Assembly: GCA_031411235.1 (NCBI GenBank)
Contig: JANOAR010000068.1
Location: 1 to 35,565 of the forward strand
DNA from: JANOAR01 sp031411235
Lineage (GTDB): Bacteria > Verrucomicrobiota > Verrucomicrobiia > Verrucomicrobiales > Verrucomicrobiaceae
Length of the DNA stretch: 35,565 bases
Reading direction: 5' to 3'
Part shown: in pieces, positions 22,121 through 31,700 of the stretch
Layout: each line of letters begins with the position of its first letter
Numbering within the stretch: the stretch's first letter is position 1
Translations under genes and position numbers: made by a program
Notes under the pieces: model-generated
Told to the model about the DNA's origin: nothing
Databases searched by the model: none
The model's input: the letters and a program-made list of their open reading frames with translations, nothing else

Positions 22121-22555
22121 TTATTCGGCAAAAAGCACACGCGGCGTCTCACTCACATGATCGCCTTCAAAGCGAATATCCGTGCGCATGATACGCACGC
22201 GCACAGGCAGCGGCGTGCCGTTGCTCTGCGACTGAGCGTGCAGGTAGGCCAGCGTGTCGCGGCACACGGCATCCCATTCCGCCTGGGGCATTTTCTTCGC
22301 GTCCGTGCCCAACGTCTTAGCCCGCTCGATGCTACGGGTGCGGATGATTTTGCCCACCTGCGCTGCACTCTTCCCCGTGTAGGCATAAGTCGCCAACGGC
22401 TTGCCCTCGGCATCGGTCAAGTAGTGGTAGAAGGCCGTGGGATCAGGGTCGCTGTACATCGGGTAGTGAGAAAAGGGGTAGTTCTCTTTGGCCCACAACG
22501 AGAAGGCGATGAAGGCGATGAACGAAACGAATAAGATGCGCTTGTGGAAAGGCAT
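22121..22555 (-). CDS. Small membrane-anchored protein with YPFSHYPMYS motif (144 aa)
   Basis: I place the start at the ATG at 22553-22555 (MPFHKRILFVSF); a TTG six bases upstream is the alternative. One N-terminal helix (ILFVSFIAFIAFSLWA) acts as anchor or signal. Directly after it comes ENYPFSHYPMYSDP, a motif that I associate with small partners of HTTM-like membrane proteins; this is from memory. The rest is soluble (TDAEGKPLATYAYT, AYLHAQSQSNG, VRVRIMRTDIRF) and ends in TPRVLFAE. It begins nine bases after the binding-protein stop and precedes the HTTM-like gene by 30 bp, so the two probably act together. Function unknown. Confidence 0.75.
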   Translation of the reverse strand: MPFHKRILFVSFIAFIAFSLWAKENYPFSHYPMYSDPDPTAFYHYLTDAEGKPLATYAYTGKSAAQVGKIIRTRSIERAKTLGTDAKKMPQAEWDAVCRDTLAYLHAQSQSNGTPLPVRVRIMRTDIRFEGDHVSETPRVLFAE

Positions 22556-22564
22556 GGTCAAAAA

Positions 22565-23365
22565 TTACGGCTTTGCTGGCACCATCTCGAATACAAACGG
22601 CAAGCCCTGCGACTTCATCAAATCGCGCTCCTTGGCCAAGTATTTGTCCGCCAGTTTGCTAAAGGCACCCGAGGCTCGATACGCGGCTAAGAAAGCATTG
22701 ATCTCAGTGCGAAGCGAGTCGCCGGGACGCATCGCGATGGCCCATTGCTCGGTGCGGATCGGGGCGAGCACGGCACGCGTCGCGGCAGCATTGAGAAGCT
22801 GATAATTCATCACCGAGACCTGATCATAGACCCAAGCGTCGGCGGTGCCCTTCGACACCTCCATGATGCAGGCGGCATCCGTGTCCAAGGCGACGATCTC
22901 GGCGTTGGGCAGGTTGGCACGTGACCACTGCTCGCCTGTCGTGGCGATCTTCACCACGACGCGGCGCTTGCCTTGTTTTAACTCGTCAGCGCTCTGCACG
23001 GCGGAGGCCTTGGGCAACAGTAGGCAAAGACCAGTAGTGACGTAGGGGTCGGAAAAATCCAGCGACTTGCGGCGCTCGTCATTGGCCGTCATCGACGAGA
23101 TGATCAGGTCGATGCTGCGTGTCTTCAGCGCGGTGATGAGACCGTCGAAGGCAATGTTTTGAAACTGCACAGGACGCCCCAGATGGGCCGCCAAGGCCTT
23201 GCCCATGTCGATGCTGACACCCGCGAGATCGCCGTGCTCATCCTTGAACTCAAAGGGCGGATACGTGGCATCTGAGCCGATGATAAGAGGCTTAACACTG
23301 GGCGACGCGGGCGAGCAGCCAGCGAGAAGGACGAGGCAAAAGAAGAGGTGCGATCGACGGGTCAT
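22565..23365 (-). CDS. Periplasmic amino-acid-type substrate-binding lipoprotein (266 aa)
   Basis: The ATG at 23363-23365 starts MTRRSHLFFCLVLLAGCSPA, a lipoprotein signal with lipobox LAGC (Cys17). The 67 residues upstream in the longer frame are low-quality and overlap the preceding gene. Family 3 binding-protein motifs follow: IIGSDATYPPFEFKDEHGDLAGVSIDMGKALA, here seen as the ATYPPFEF and GxxIDM signatures, LITALKTRSIDLIISSMT, DFSDPYVTTG and the late GTADAWVYDQ. Such proteins deliver polar amino acids to ABC importers. No permease or ATPase gene is nearby, so it may serve a remote transporter or act as a sensor. It lies between a GYF-like gene and the small YPFSHYPMYS gene. Confidence 0.9.
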   Translation of the reverse strand: MTRRSHLFFCLVLLAGCSPASPSVKPLIIGSDATYPPFEFKDEHGDLAGVSIDMGKALAAHLGRPVQFQNIAFDGLITALKTRSIDLIISSMTANDERRKSLDFSDPYVTTGLCLLLPKASAVQSADELKQGKRRVVVKIATTGEQWSRANLPNAEIVALDTDAACIMEVSKGTADAWVYDQVSVMNYQLLNAAATRAVLAPIRTEQWAIAMRPGDSLRTEINAFLAAYRASGAFSKLADKYLAKERDLMKSQGLPFVFEMVPAKP

Positions 23366-23418
23366 GGTAGCGAGGCTAGCCCATAACGCGTCTTGCGGAA
23401 AGCACCAGCGCAGGTGAT

Positions 23419-23700
23419 TTATGCGCTCTTTTTGGGGCTCTTCGTAGCCTTCGCCTTGGGAGCGGTGACTGCGGTCAAGGCGACCTTCTTTGCAACGGCA
23501 GGCTTCTTGGCAGGAGCTTCTTCGACGGCAGGTGCAGCAGGCAGCCACTCGCTGAGGGACAACCAAGCATCGCCATCCACAGAACGGATATGGTCGGAGT
23601 CTTGGAGGAGGCCGCGCTTGTTAAAGTCGAGCAGTTCGGCGGTTTCAAAGGGTCCGAATTCAACGAATGAACGGCTGATGTAGGAGGGGATGTTTTTCAT
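23419..23700 (-). CDS. GYF_2-like protein with histone-H1-like basic tail (93 aa)
   Basis: The first ~53 residues (SFVEFGPFETAELLDF, then GLLQDSDHIRS, ending AWLSLSEWLP) have the spacing of the GYF_2 domain, which binds partner proteins: a GP-F turn, an ELLDF helix, a G-x-h-x-x-x-D strand and a W near the end. The remaining ~40 residues are Ala/Lys/Pro-rich (PAKKPAVAKKVAL, PKAKATKSPKK), like the C-terminal tails of histone H1 and bacterial H1-like DNA-binding proteins. There is no signal peptide. It lies 58 bp after dxr and 53 bp before the binding-protein gene, all on the same strand. DNA binding is plausible but unproven. Confidence 0.7.
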   Translation of the reverse strand: MKNIPSYISRSFVEFGPFETAELLDFNKRGLLQDSDHIRSVDGDAWLSLSEWLPAAPAVEEAPAKKPAVAKKVALTAVTAPKAKATKSPKKSA

Positions 23701-23758
23701 GGGGCTACGGCCATAGCAGGACTTAGGCCAAGATCAACCTTTCATTACATGTTATTTA

Positions 23759-24931
23759 TTATCCAATCATCAACTGCGCTTCGCGCCGTGCCCAGGCATC
23801 GGCTTGGATCAGCGCCTCCAGGCCTGGATGCTGCACGGTTGGGTGCTTGTTCATCACTTTCTCTACGGTCTTCCAAATGCCTGCAAAATCCAGGCACCCA
23901 TCCAGGAAAGCAGCCACAGCCACCTCATTCGCGGCATTCAATACCGCAGGCAAAGTGCCCCCCGTATTTCCCGCTGCACGCGCTAGTTCAAGTGCTGGAA
24001 AGTCCGTAGTTCGCGGTGCTTCAAAGGTGAGGCTAGCAAGCTGCGCGAAGTCGAGCGGCCTCAGTGTGTTCGCCACGCGATCTGGCCACGTCACCGCATA
24101 CTGAATGGGGAAACACATGTCGCTGTGGCTGAGCTGAGCGAGCACCGAGCCATCGACAAACTCGACCATGCTATGCACGATGCTCTGCGGATGCACGACG
24201 ACCTCGATGTCGTCCATGCCCACGTCGAACAGCCAGCGTGCCTCGATCATCTCCAGGCCTTTATTAAACAGTGTGGCGCTGTCGATACTGATCTTCCGCC
24301 CCATACTCCAGGTGGGATGCTTCAGCGCCTGCGCGATGGTCACACTGGCCAGTTCGGCAGCAGGCGTATTGCGGAAAGGCCCACCCGAGGCGGTGAGCAG
24401 CAACCTGCGCACGCGGCTGTGGCGATGCCCTTCGAGGCACTGGTAGATGGCGTTGTGCTCGCTATCCACGGGCAGCACGTTGATGCCTTTAGCCTTCGCT
24501 TTGCCCATCACCTCCTCGCCTGCCATCACCAGGATTTCCTTGCTCGCCACGGCGAGATCCATGCCTTTGTCAATCGCTGCGAGCGTCGGTGCTAGGCCCG
24601 CCACACCGACGATGGCCACAAGCAGCATGTCGGCCTCGCTCGCCTGCACCAGTTCCACCAAACCCTGCGCTCCACTGAAGACGGTGACATGCGCAGGCAG
24701 CCGCTCGCGAGCAATCTTGGCAGCCATTTCATCCGCCACTGCGACTTGTTTGACACCCGTCTCAGCGACCTGCGCCACGAGCGCCTCCACGCTGCTATGC
24801 GCCGCCAGCCCCACGACTTCCATGCGCTCCGGCACATCGCGAGCGACCTTCAGCGCACTGGTGCCGATGGATCCCGTGGAGCCGAGGATGAGGACTTTGC
24901 GACGACGAGGGGGAGTGGCGGGAGATGACAT
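23759..24931 (-). CDS. dxr: 1-deoxy-D-xylulose 5-phosphate reductoisomerase (390 aa)
   Basis: This cytoplasmic enzyme converts DXP to MEP with NADPH and a divalent metal, the second step of the MEP isoprenoid pathway. Motifs appear in order: NADPH loop GSTGSIG (17-23), ASKEILVMAGE (Lys131, Glu132), metal-site VDSEHNAIYQ (Asp156, Glu158), substrate loop ASGGPF (181-186), HPTWSMGRKIS (205-215), NKGLEMIEA (Glu227, Glu230) and HPQSIVHSMVE. Length is normal. The family's usual 'ANKES' is ASKEI here. The ATG at 24929-24931 is chosen over a GTG three codons upstream. It is the first gene of a minus-strand run of five; the usual partners (cdsA, rseP) are not adjacent. Confidence 0.97.
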   Translation of the reverse strand: MSSPATPPRRRKVLILGSTGSIGTSALKVARDVPERMEVVGLAAHSSVEALVAQVAETGVKQVAVADEMAAKIARERLPAHVTVFSGAQGLVELVQASEADMLLVAIVGVAGLAPTLAAIDKGMDLAVASKEILVMAGEEVMGKAKAKGINVLPVDSEHNAIYQCLEGHRHSRVRRLLLTASGGPFRNTPAAELASVTIAQALKHPTWSMGRKISIDSATLFNKGLEMIEARWLFDVGMDDIEVVVHPQSIVHSMVEFVDGSVLAQLSHSDMCFPIQYAVTWPDRVANTLRPLDFAQLASLTFEAPRTTDFPALELARAAGNTGGTLPAVLNAANEVAVAAFLDGCLDFAGIWKTVEKVMNKHPTVQHPGLEALIQADAWARREAQLMIG

Positions 24932-25054
24932 GCGAAGCACAAGTCATAGGAGGGACAAGGTGTGGGAGACAAGGGAAAATGCAGCGAGAAGAGGCCATGA
25001 CTGAATGATCCAGAAGCGGTGATCGTTACCCTCCGCTCTCTTTCCAAACACACC

Positions 25055-25810
25055 ATGACCATACGCCCCCTCCTCGCCCTCCTCGCCCTCATCTGCCTCA
25101 TTGCCTCCACCGCGCTCGCCGAGCAGCCATCTATCCCAGCCGAGTCCATCGCCAAGAAGAAGGAACTGCTCTTTGAAGACAACTTTGAAGGCACCACGCA
25201 CGACAAACGCTGGCACCGCGTCGTGGACACTTTCGCCTTCGAGAACGGAATGCTCAAAGGCACCCAAACGCGTGTGAAGGACATGCCCTCGAAGGATGGA
25301 AAATCAGTCATCACAGCCCACGCCGCCGTCTATGGACTGGAGCTGCCCACCAAGAACACCGTGGTGGAAGTGAAGATCAAATTTGCTGGCAACACCGTGA
25401 TGGACGTGGAGTTCGACGACCGGAAATACACCGGCTCGCACTACGGCCATCTTTGCCGCGCCCAGGTGCGGCTCGACAAGGTCACCCTCATGGATGAGCG
25501 CGAAGGCAGCCAAAACGAAGCCATCAAGGAACTGAAGAAAGATCCCACCAAAAAGGCCGAAGTCGCCAAGATGATGGCTGGCACAAGCGCCACCTTCCCC
25601 GCCAAGCTCGAAGTGGGCAAATGGTACAACCTCGTCGTCGAAACCGTCGGTGATGAAATGCGCGTGACCATCGACGGCAAGCCCGCCGCCTTCCTCAAGT
25701 CCCCCGGCATCGGCCACGAAACCAAGTCCAAAATCGAAGTCGGTGTGGGCGGCCAGGACGGTTTCTTTGACGACATCAAAGTCTGGAATGCCGAACCCGC
25801 AAAATCGTAA
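25055..25810 (+). CDS. Secreted LamG/DUF1080-like protein (251 aa)
   Basis: The ATG at 25055 starts a signal peptide (MTIRPLLALLALICLIASTALA); an ATC-adjacent upstream frame from 25019 only adds 12 residues. The mature domain opens LLFEDNFEGTTHDKRW and closes FFDDIKVWN, with KLEVGKWYNLVVETVGDEM and VTIDGKPAAFLKSPGIGH between, a jelly-roll (concanavalin-like) pattern shared with the protein at 9752-10480. The family is abundant in verrucomicrobial secretomes and may bind or cleave glycans; active residues are not identified. It is divergent from dxr across 123 bp and precedes the VOC-family gene by three bases, so those two are coupled. Confidence 0.75.
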   Translation: MTIRPLLALLALICLIASTALAEQPSIPAESIAKKKELLFEDNFEGTTHDKRWHRVVDTFAFENGMLKGTQTRVKDMPSKDGKSVITAHAAVYGLELPTKNTVVEVKIKFAGNTVMDVEFDDRKYTGSHYGHLCRAQVRLDKVTLMDEREGSQNEAIKELKKDPTKKAEVAKMMAGTSATFPAKLEVGKWYNLVVETVGDEMRVTIDGKPAAFLKSPGIGHETKSKIEVGVGGQDGFFDDIKVWNAEPAKS

Positions 25811-25813
25811 ACC

Positions 25814-26305
25814 ATGAAGCTGAAGATCAGCCCCTGCCTGTGGTTCGAGCACCAAGCCGAAGAAGCTGCCCACTTTTACACTGGCATTTTCAAGGACTCA
25901 AAAATCACCGCCATCTCGCGCTACGGCGAGGCAGGGAAAGAGCACCACGGCAGGCCACCCGGCTCTGTGATGACCGTCGCCTTCGAGCTGGAAGGCCAGT
26001 CCTACACCGCGCTCAATGGCGGCCCCAGCTTCAAGTTCAACGAAGCCATCTCCTTCCAGATCGACTGCGAGACGCAGGAGGAAGTGGACTACTACTGGGA
26101 AAAACTCGCCGAAGGCGGCCCACCCGAGGCGCAGATGTGCGGCTGGGTGAAGGACAAGTTCGGCGTCTCCTGGCAAGTCGTCCCCACCATCCTACCCGAG
26201 CTGCTCATGGATCCCGACACCGAGAAATCCCAGCGAGCCATGATGGCCATGCTCCAAATGAAGAAGCTCGACATCGCAGGCATGATGCGTGCCTTTGAAG
26301 GATGA
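25814..26305 (+). CDS. VOC superfamily protein, PhnB/3-demethylubiquinone-like (163 aa)
   Basis: The start MKLKISPCLWFEHQAEEAAHFY, with FKDSKITAISRYGEAG and SVMTVAFELEGQSYTALNGGPSFKFNEAISFQI, is the signature of the PhnB-like VOC subfamily (annotated as 3-demethylubiquinone-9 3-methyltransferase-like, though usually not a methyltransferase). The C-terminal CGWVKDKFGVSWQVVPTILPELL completes the pattern. Length is typical. It is cytoplasmic, with no signal peptide. The molecular role is unsettled in the family. It starts three bases after the LamG-like gene and is 63 bp ahead of the HEAT/PA14-like gene. Confidence 0.9.
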   Translation: MKLKISPCLWFEHQAEEAAHFYTGIFKDSKITAISRYGEAGKEHHGRPPGSVMTVAFELEGQSYTALNGGPSFKFNEAISFQIDCETQEEVDYYWEKLAEGGPPEAQMCGWVKDKFGVSWQVVPTILPELLMDPDTEKSQRAMMAMLQMKKLDIAGMMRAFEG

Positions 26306-26368
26306 GCGTAGCCAGCCCGCTGCATTTGCCTTGCAACCTCACGCTCCCAGTGTCGTATCAACGGCACC

Positions 26369-27478
26369 ATGAAGTTCACTTTCCTCACCCTTGCCCTTCT
26401 CGCTGGCAGTTCACTCGTCCAGGCTGACCTCGCCAGTTCCATCTCGACGCTGAAAAACGTCGGCCCCGAAGGCAAAGGCAATGCGGCGGCCACTGCGGCG
26501 TGGCAGGAGGTCGCAGCGGCCAAGGCGGATGACTTGACACTTCTCCTCACGGGTATGAATGGCGCGAATCCGCTGGCGGAAAACTGGCTGCGGGCGGCCA
26601 TCAGCGCCGTGGCCGACAGGGCTATCGCTGGCAAAGCGATACCCACGACTGCGTTGATCGCCTTTCTGCAAGACACACATAACTCGCCGCAACCACGAGC
26701 GTTGGCCTTTGATCTCATCCAAGCCGTTGCGCCCGACGAGGCCACGCGACTCACCCCATCCTTACTCGAAGACCCCAGCCCAGAGCTGCGTCGTCATCCC
26801 GTCGCGCGGCTCATTGAGGAGGGCGATGCCGCGCTGGCGAAGGATGACAAACCCGCAGCCACAGCAGCCTATCAGCGTGGCCTTAGCAGCGCTCGTGATG
26901 AGGATCAAATCAAGCCGCTGGCCAAGGCTCTGCGCAGCTTGGGACAGAAGGTGGACTTGCCCCAGCACTTTGGTTTTTTGATGCAGTGGAAGCTCATTGC
27001 ACCCTTCACCAACAGCGAGCGCAAGGGCTACGATACCGTCTTTCCACCCGAGCAGAGCCTCGACTTCACCAAGGGCTACGAGGGCAAAGGCAAGTCTGCG
27101 GCGTGGATCGACTTCACCAGCACGGATGAGTATGGGAAGATCGACTTCAACAAGCCCTTTGGCATGGAAAAGGAAGTCACGGGTTATGCAGCGACGGAGT
27201 TTGTGAGTGAGGAAGCTCGCGCTGTTGAACTGCGTCTCGGCGGTAAAAACGGGACGAAGATATGGCTCAATGGTGAGCAGGTTTTTGCCCGTGATGAGTA
27301 CCATCGTGGAGCCAAGCTGGATCAGTATAAGATCCCTGTGCAACTCAAAGCCGGGAAGAACACAATCCTCGTGAAGTGCTGCCAGAATGAGCAAAAGGAG
27401 GCATGGACGGTGGAGTGGGAATTCCAGCTTCGCGTGTGCGATAGCACGGGGACGGCCATCGCCTCGGCTAAGCTCTAA
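26369..27478 (+). CDS. Secreted HEAT-like plus PA14/galactose-binding-like protein (369 aa)
   Basis: The signal peptide is MKFTFLTLALLAGSSLVQA. Residues ~20-190 are helical repeats (AAATAAWQEVAAAKADDLTL, ALAFDLIQAVAPDEA, LEDPSPELRRHPVARLIEEG) like HEAT or Sel1-type arrays. Residues ~200-360 have a beta pattern, WKLIAPFTNSERKGYDTVFPPE, VELRLGGKNGTKIWLNGEQVF and LKAGKNTILVKCCQ, here seen as the WLNGE and LKxGxNxILVK signatures of PA14/CBM-like domains in planctomycete and verrucomicrobial proteins. Likely exported and ligand-binding. It is followed 41 bp later by a PQQ-propeller gene, a pairing common in these phyla from my recollection. Confidence 0.75.
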   Translation: MKFTFLTLALLAGSSLVQADLASSISTLKNVGPEGKGNAAATAAWQEVAAAKADDLTLLLTGMNGANPLAENWLRAAISAVADRAIAGKAIPTTALIAFLQDTHNSPQPRALAFDLIQAVAPDEATRLTPSLLEDPSPELRRHPVARLIEEGDAALAKDDKPAATAAYQRGLSSARDEDQIKPLAKALRSLGQKVDLPQHFGFLMQWKLIAPFTNSERKGYDTVFPPEQSLDFTKGYEGKGKSAAWIDFTSTDEYGKIDFNKPFGMEKEVTGYAATEFVSEEARAVELRLGGKNGTKIWLNGEQVFARDEYHRGAKLDQYKIPVQLKAGKNTILVKCCQNEQKEAWTVEWEFQLRVCDSTGTAIASAKL

Positions 27479-27519
27479 CGCTGTCTCACACACTCCACTC
27501 CATCACTTCCCATCCTGTT

Positions 27520-28698
27520 ATGAATCGCCACCTCATTCTTGTTCTCGCCCTCGCTGCTACCTCTGCCAAGGCCGACTGGTTGCAGTTTCGCGGAGCCAAC
27601 TCCAGCGCTGTCTCCACGGAAGCCAAAACCCCTGCGGCCAAGCTCAAAATCGCCTGGGGCACCGACTTGCCAGGACGCGGGCTTTCAGCACCGATCATCG
27701 TCGGCGACCGCGTCTTCATCACCTGCTCCAGCGGCCCTGCCCAAGCAACATTGCATGTGCTGTGCTTCAACGCTGCCGATGGCAGCAAGCGCTGGGAACG
27801 TACCATGCGAGCGACGGGCCGAACCATGAGCCATGAGAAAACCTGCGTCGCGGCTCCCACGCCTTGCAGCGATGGCCAGCGCGTGTTTGCCCTCTACTCA
27901 TCGAATGATTTGTTCGCCTTTGATTTGGAGGGCAACCTGCTCTGGCTGCGTGGCCTCATGCACGACTACGGCAATGCTAGCAACAGCCTTGGCATGGCCC
28001 AATCGCCCATCGTAATTGGCGACACGCTGGTGGTTCAGAGCGAGAACGATAGTGAATCCTTTGCCGCCGGACTCGATGTGGCCACGGGCACTAACAAGTG
28101 GAAAAAAGATCGTCCCAAGGCCGCGAATTGGACTTCGGCCACGGTTTGGAAAGGCAAGGATGAGTCCGTCGTCGTGGCGCTACAATCGAGCAAAGGCATC
28201 CTCGGCATCGAGCCCAGTACGGGCCGCGAGGTATGGAACTACACCGATGGCGCGAGCACTATGCCGAGCAGTGCGGTGGGACAGAATGCGCTCTATGCCG
28301 TGTCGCATGGCATCACCGCGCTGGCCCCCGAGGCAGGTGCGGCAACACAGCTCTGGCGCAATGAAAAGCTCAACCCTGGCACGGCGAGTCCGCTCGTCCT
28401 GGGCGAGCATTTGTATGTGATGAATAGCGCTGGCGTGCTGATCAAAGCCGACCTCACCGCAGGCAATGATGTGTGGAAACTGCGCCTCAAAGGTCCCTTC
28501 AGCAGCAGCCCCGTTGGAGCTGGTTCCAGACTCTATGCCGTCAGCGAGCGCGGTGTTTTCCAAGTCATCGACACGACAGCACCCGAGGGAGCCGTATCGC
28601 AAGAGATCGAACTCAAGGAGACCGTGCTCGCCACGCCCTCCATCAGCGGTGGTGCGGTGTATGTGCGTGCCGATGCGAAGCTGTGGAAGCTGGAGTAG
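27520..28698 (+). CDS. Secreted PQQ-like beta-propeller protein (392 aa)
   Basis: The signal peptide is MNRHLILVLALAATSAKA. The opening DWLQFRGANSSAVS is the standard start of BamB/PQQ-like propellers in Verrucomicrobia and Planctomycetes ('W-x-x-F-R-G'). Blade signatures repeat: APIIVGDRVFITCS, VLCFNAADGSKRWE, LFAFDLEGNLLWLRG, SPIVIGDTLVVQSE, GLDVATGTNKWKK, GIEPSTGREVWNY and SAGVLIKADLTAGNDVWKL, with the AxDxxTGxxxW pattern. About seven blades fit the length. It acts outside the cytoplasm, as a scaffold or, if PQQ binds, an enzyme; catalytic residues are not visible. It follows the HEAT/PA14-like gene by 41 bp. Confidence 0.88.
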   Translation: MNRHLILVLALAATSAKADWLQFRGANSSAVSTEAKTPAAKLKIAWGTDLPGRGLSAPIIVGDRVFITCSSGPAQATLHVLCFNAADGSKRWERTMRATGRTMSHEKTCVAAPTPCSDGQRVFALYSSNDLFAFDLEGNLLWLRGLMHDYGNASNSLGMAQSPIVIGDTLVVQSENDSESFAAGLDVATGTNKWKKDRPKAANWTSATVWKGKDESVVVALQSSKGILGIEPSTGREVWNYTDGASTMPSSAVGQNALYAVSHGITALAPEAGAATQLWRNEKLNPGTASPLVLGEHLYVMNSAGVLIKADLTAGNDVWKLRLKGPFSSSPVGAGSRLYAVSERGVFQVIDTTAPEGAVSQEIELKETVLATPSISGGAVYVRADAKLWKLE

Positions 28699-28786
28699 AT
28701 CTGCCGACGGCACGCTCCAACAAAATTGTTAAGCCACGGTAAAGTCTGGTAACAGGCTGCGCGGTCTGCTGTTTTAGTGGCCCGTC

Positions 28787-31700
28787 ATGCCCATGCTCTC
28801 TCGCTTTATCCTCCCCGCCGCGCTCGCACTCGTCAGCGCTATCGCCCAGGCGCAGCCACAAAATATCCTGCTCATCATCGCGGATGATCTCGGTGCCGAT
28901 AGCTTCCCTCTAACCGCAAGCGTGGGTGCCACACCGCCGCCGATGCCGAACATCTCGGCGCTGAAAAATAGCGGCGTGCTCTTCACCCGCGCTTACGCGC
29001 ATCCCACCTGCTCGCCATCGCGTGCTTCGATGCTCACCGGGCGGCATCCGTTTCGCACGGGCATCGGCGCACAGCTCACCGATGCCACGAGCCCGCAGCT
29101 CCAAGCCAGCGAGTTCACGCTGCCTGAGGCCTTCGCGGCGAATTCTGGGCTCGGTTACTCGCTGGCGATGTTTGGCAAATGGCATCTCAACTCCGGCGCG
29201 GGCACCACCGACACACCGCGCACCATCGGCGGCTGGCCACACTTCGCGGGCACCATCATCGGCGCACTGCCGGACTACTCGGCGTGGACTAAGATCACCA
29301 ACAACGTCAGCGCGGCGACCACCACCTACGCGACCACCGACATCGCCAATGACGTGAGCGCCTGGATCACCGCGCGAGGAACCGGCACGCCGTGGTTTGC
29401 CTGGGTGGCGTGCAATGCGCCGCACGCGCCGTTTCATCTGCCGCCCAATGACTTGCACAGCTACGACGTTGCCGCCGCGACCAATCGCAACTACTACGAG
29501 GCCGCGTGCGAGGCGCTCGATACCGAGGTGGGTCGCATCCTCGCGGGCGTCAACTTGGCGACCACCAACGTCATTTTCATCGGCGACAACGGCACGCCGC
29601 AGCAGGTCATCCAGACGCCCTACACTAGCGCCCACTCGAAGGAGACGCTCTACGATGGCGGCACGCGCGTGCCGCTCATCATCGCTGGCCCGGCAGTGGT
29701 CAGCCCGAACCGCACCAGCACCGCGCCCGTGCAGTGTGTTGACCTCTACTCGACGATCTTGGAGCTGGCGGGAATCAGTGTCGCAGCGACACAGCCGAGC
29801 GGGCAAACGCTCGACTCGCACAGCCTGCTGCCCATTCTGAAAAACACCACCGACGCCACGCGCTATGCCTTCACCCAGGAATTCGGCACCGGGCTCGCGA
29901 CCACGGTTTCCGGCCACGCCATCATCGACGCAGCAGGCTATAAGTTGATCCAGTTCGACGATGGTCATGAGGAGTTTTACAAGACCAGCACCGATGTCAA
30001 CGAAGCCACCACGTTGCTCGGCGCGAGCATCACCGCTGCCGATCAAGCCGCCTACGCTGCGCTGAAGGTGCAAAGCCCAGGCTTCACCACCACGGGCACC
30101 GCGCCCAGCGATGCACTGCTGCACACTTGGTTCACCACCAACAGCGGCGAGTACGCGCGGCTCTATAAAACCACGGCAGACATGAACGCGCAGACTAGCT
30201 CCACGACCTGGAGCCAGGGCACAGGCGTGCAGTCCTCGCCCACGTATGCGGGCGTCCACCAGATCGACTACTCATCGAGCTGGGTCTATGTCCGCAGCAC
30301 TGGCTTGGGCAGCCACATCATGGGGCCGTGGTATCTGAATGCGACGAAGACCACGCTCTTCCCCAACTACCCATCGAACACTGCCGCGATCTATCGCTTC
30401 CCACGCACGCCGACGATTCCAACGACGAAGACTCTCTTTGGCGGCGGCACAGTAGGCTACTTTGTGGATGGCATTTCGATGTTCGACATCCGCGATGCCT
30501 TTTACTGGAATGGCACCGCCGACGCCTCCGGCACAGGCTTCTGGAACCGCGATGCCTTTGTGAATGAAGGCGTCACTTTCGACAACGCAGGCGCACACCA
30601 AGCAGGCAACAACCACCACTACCACGCCAGCCCCAAAGGCCTGCGTTACCTGCTTGGCGACCATGTGGACTACAACGCCGCGACCAATGTTTACACCGAA
30701 AGCGCCACCACACCGCAGCACTCGCCCATCGTCGCCTGGGTGCGCGATGGCCTGCCGATCTATGGCCCGTACGGCTATGACAACCCGCTGGATGCAACAA
30801 GCACCGTGCGCCGCATGATCAGCGGCTTCGTGCTGCGCAACGGCCAGAACGGCTCACAAAATCTCACGGCCACAGGCCGCACCACGATCCCGCTGTGGGC
30901 CTCGCGAGCCTACAACGTGGGCGTGAATCAGACCGGCCCCGCCGTCTCTGGCACCTATCCTCTGGGCCGCTACTTGGAAGACAATGACTACCTCGGCGAC
31001 CTTGGCTACACCCAGGGCACACACTTCGACCTGAACGAATACAACGTGCGCTTCTGCAAGACACCCGAGTTCCCCAGCGGCACCTGGGCCTACTTCCTCA
31101 CCGTCGCTACCGACGGCACGCCCGTCTTCCCCTACATGGTGGGCCGCAGCTACTACGGCAACCCCACAGGCGGCGCGGTGACGAGCCTCAGCGAGCCTGT
31201 GACGACGAGTTTTATGGGCGGCCCCTTCGTGGATGACGGCCTGCGTGGCCTCGGTGTGGATGCCGGATCGGGTAACGTCACCGTGACGTGGAATGCCGTG
31301 GAGGGCGGCCTCTACCAAGTGCAGGCCAGCAACGATCTCAGCACCTGGAGCACCGTCGCTACCAACGTCGCCGCCACAGGCGACGATGTCGGAGCACTCA
31401 TCGAAACCGCAGCCGCGACGACAAATTCACGGCGCTTCTACCGCGCCACGCGCACCGGCTTGTCCACGTACGATCGCCTCGGCTTCGCAGGCACCATCGC
31501 CTCGGCGGCAGCCGTGACAGGCGGCGGGCCGAATACCGTGACACCCAACACAGGGGCACGCTCGACAGCCGTGAATGTGGTCATTGAATTGAACCCAGCC
31601 GGCACGCCAGCGCCCCCGCCTGTTGGCGTCGCCATCAGCAGCATCACCGCTGGCACGGGCATCACCGTGAGCAACATCGTGCGCAGCAGCCAGTACCTCA

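Noticed and set aside
22565..23566. Longer start for the binding lipoprotein (GTG/ATG at 23566)
   Set aside because: It would bury the lipoprotein signal 67 residues inside and overlap the GYF-like gene on the same strand in another frame.
28910..30259. 449-codon minus-strand frame opposite the sulfatase-YHYH gene
   Set aside because: Arg/Gly/Val-rich shadow of a GC-rich gene; the opposite strand carries all sulfatase motifs.
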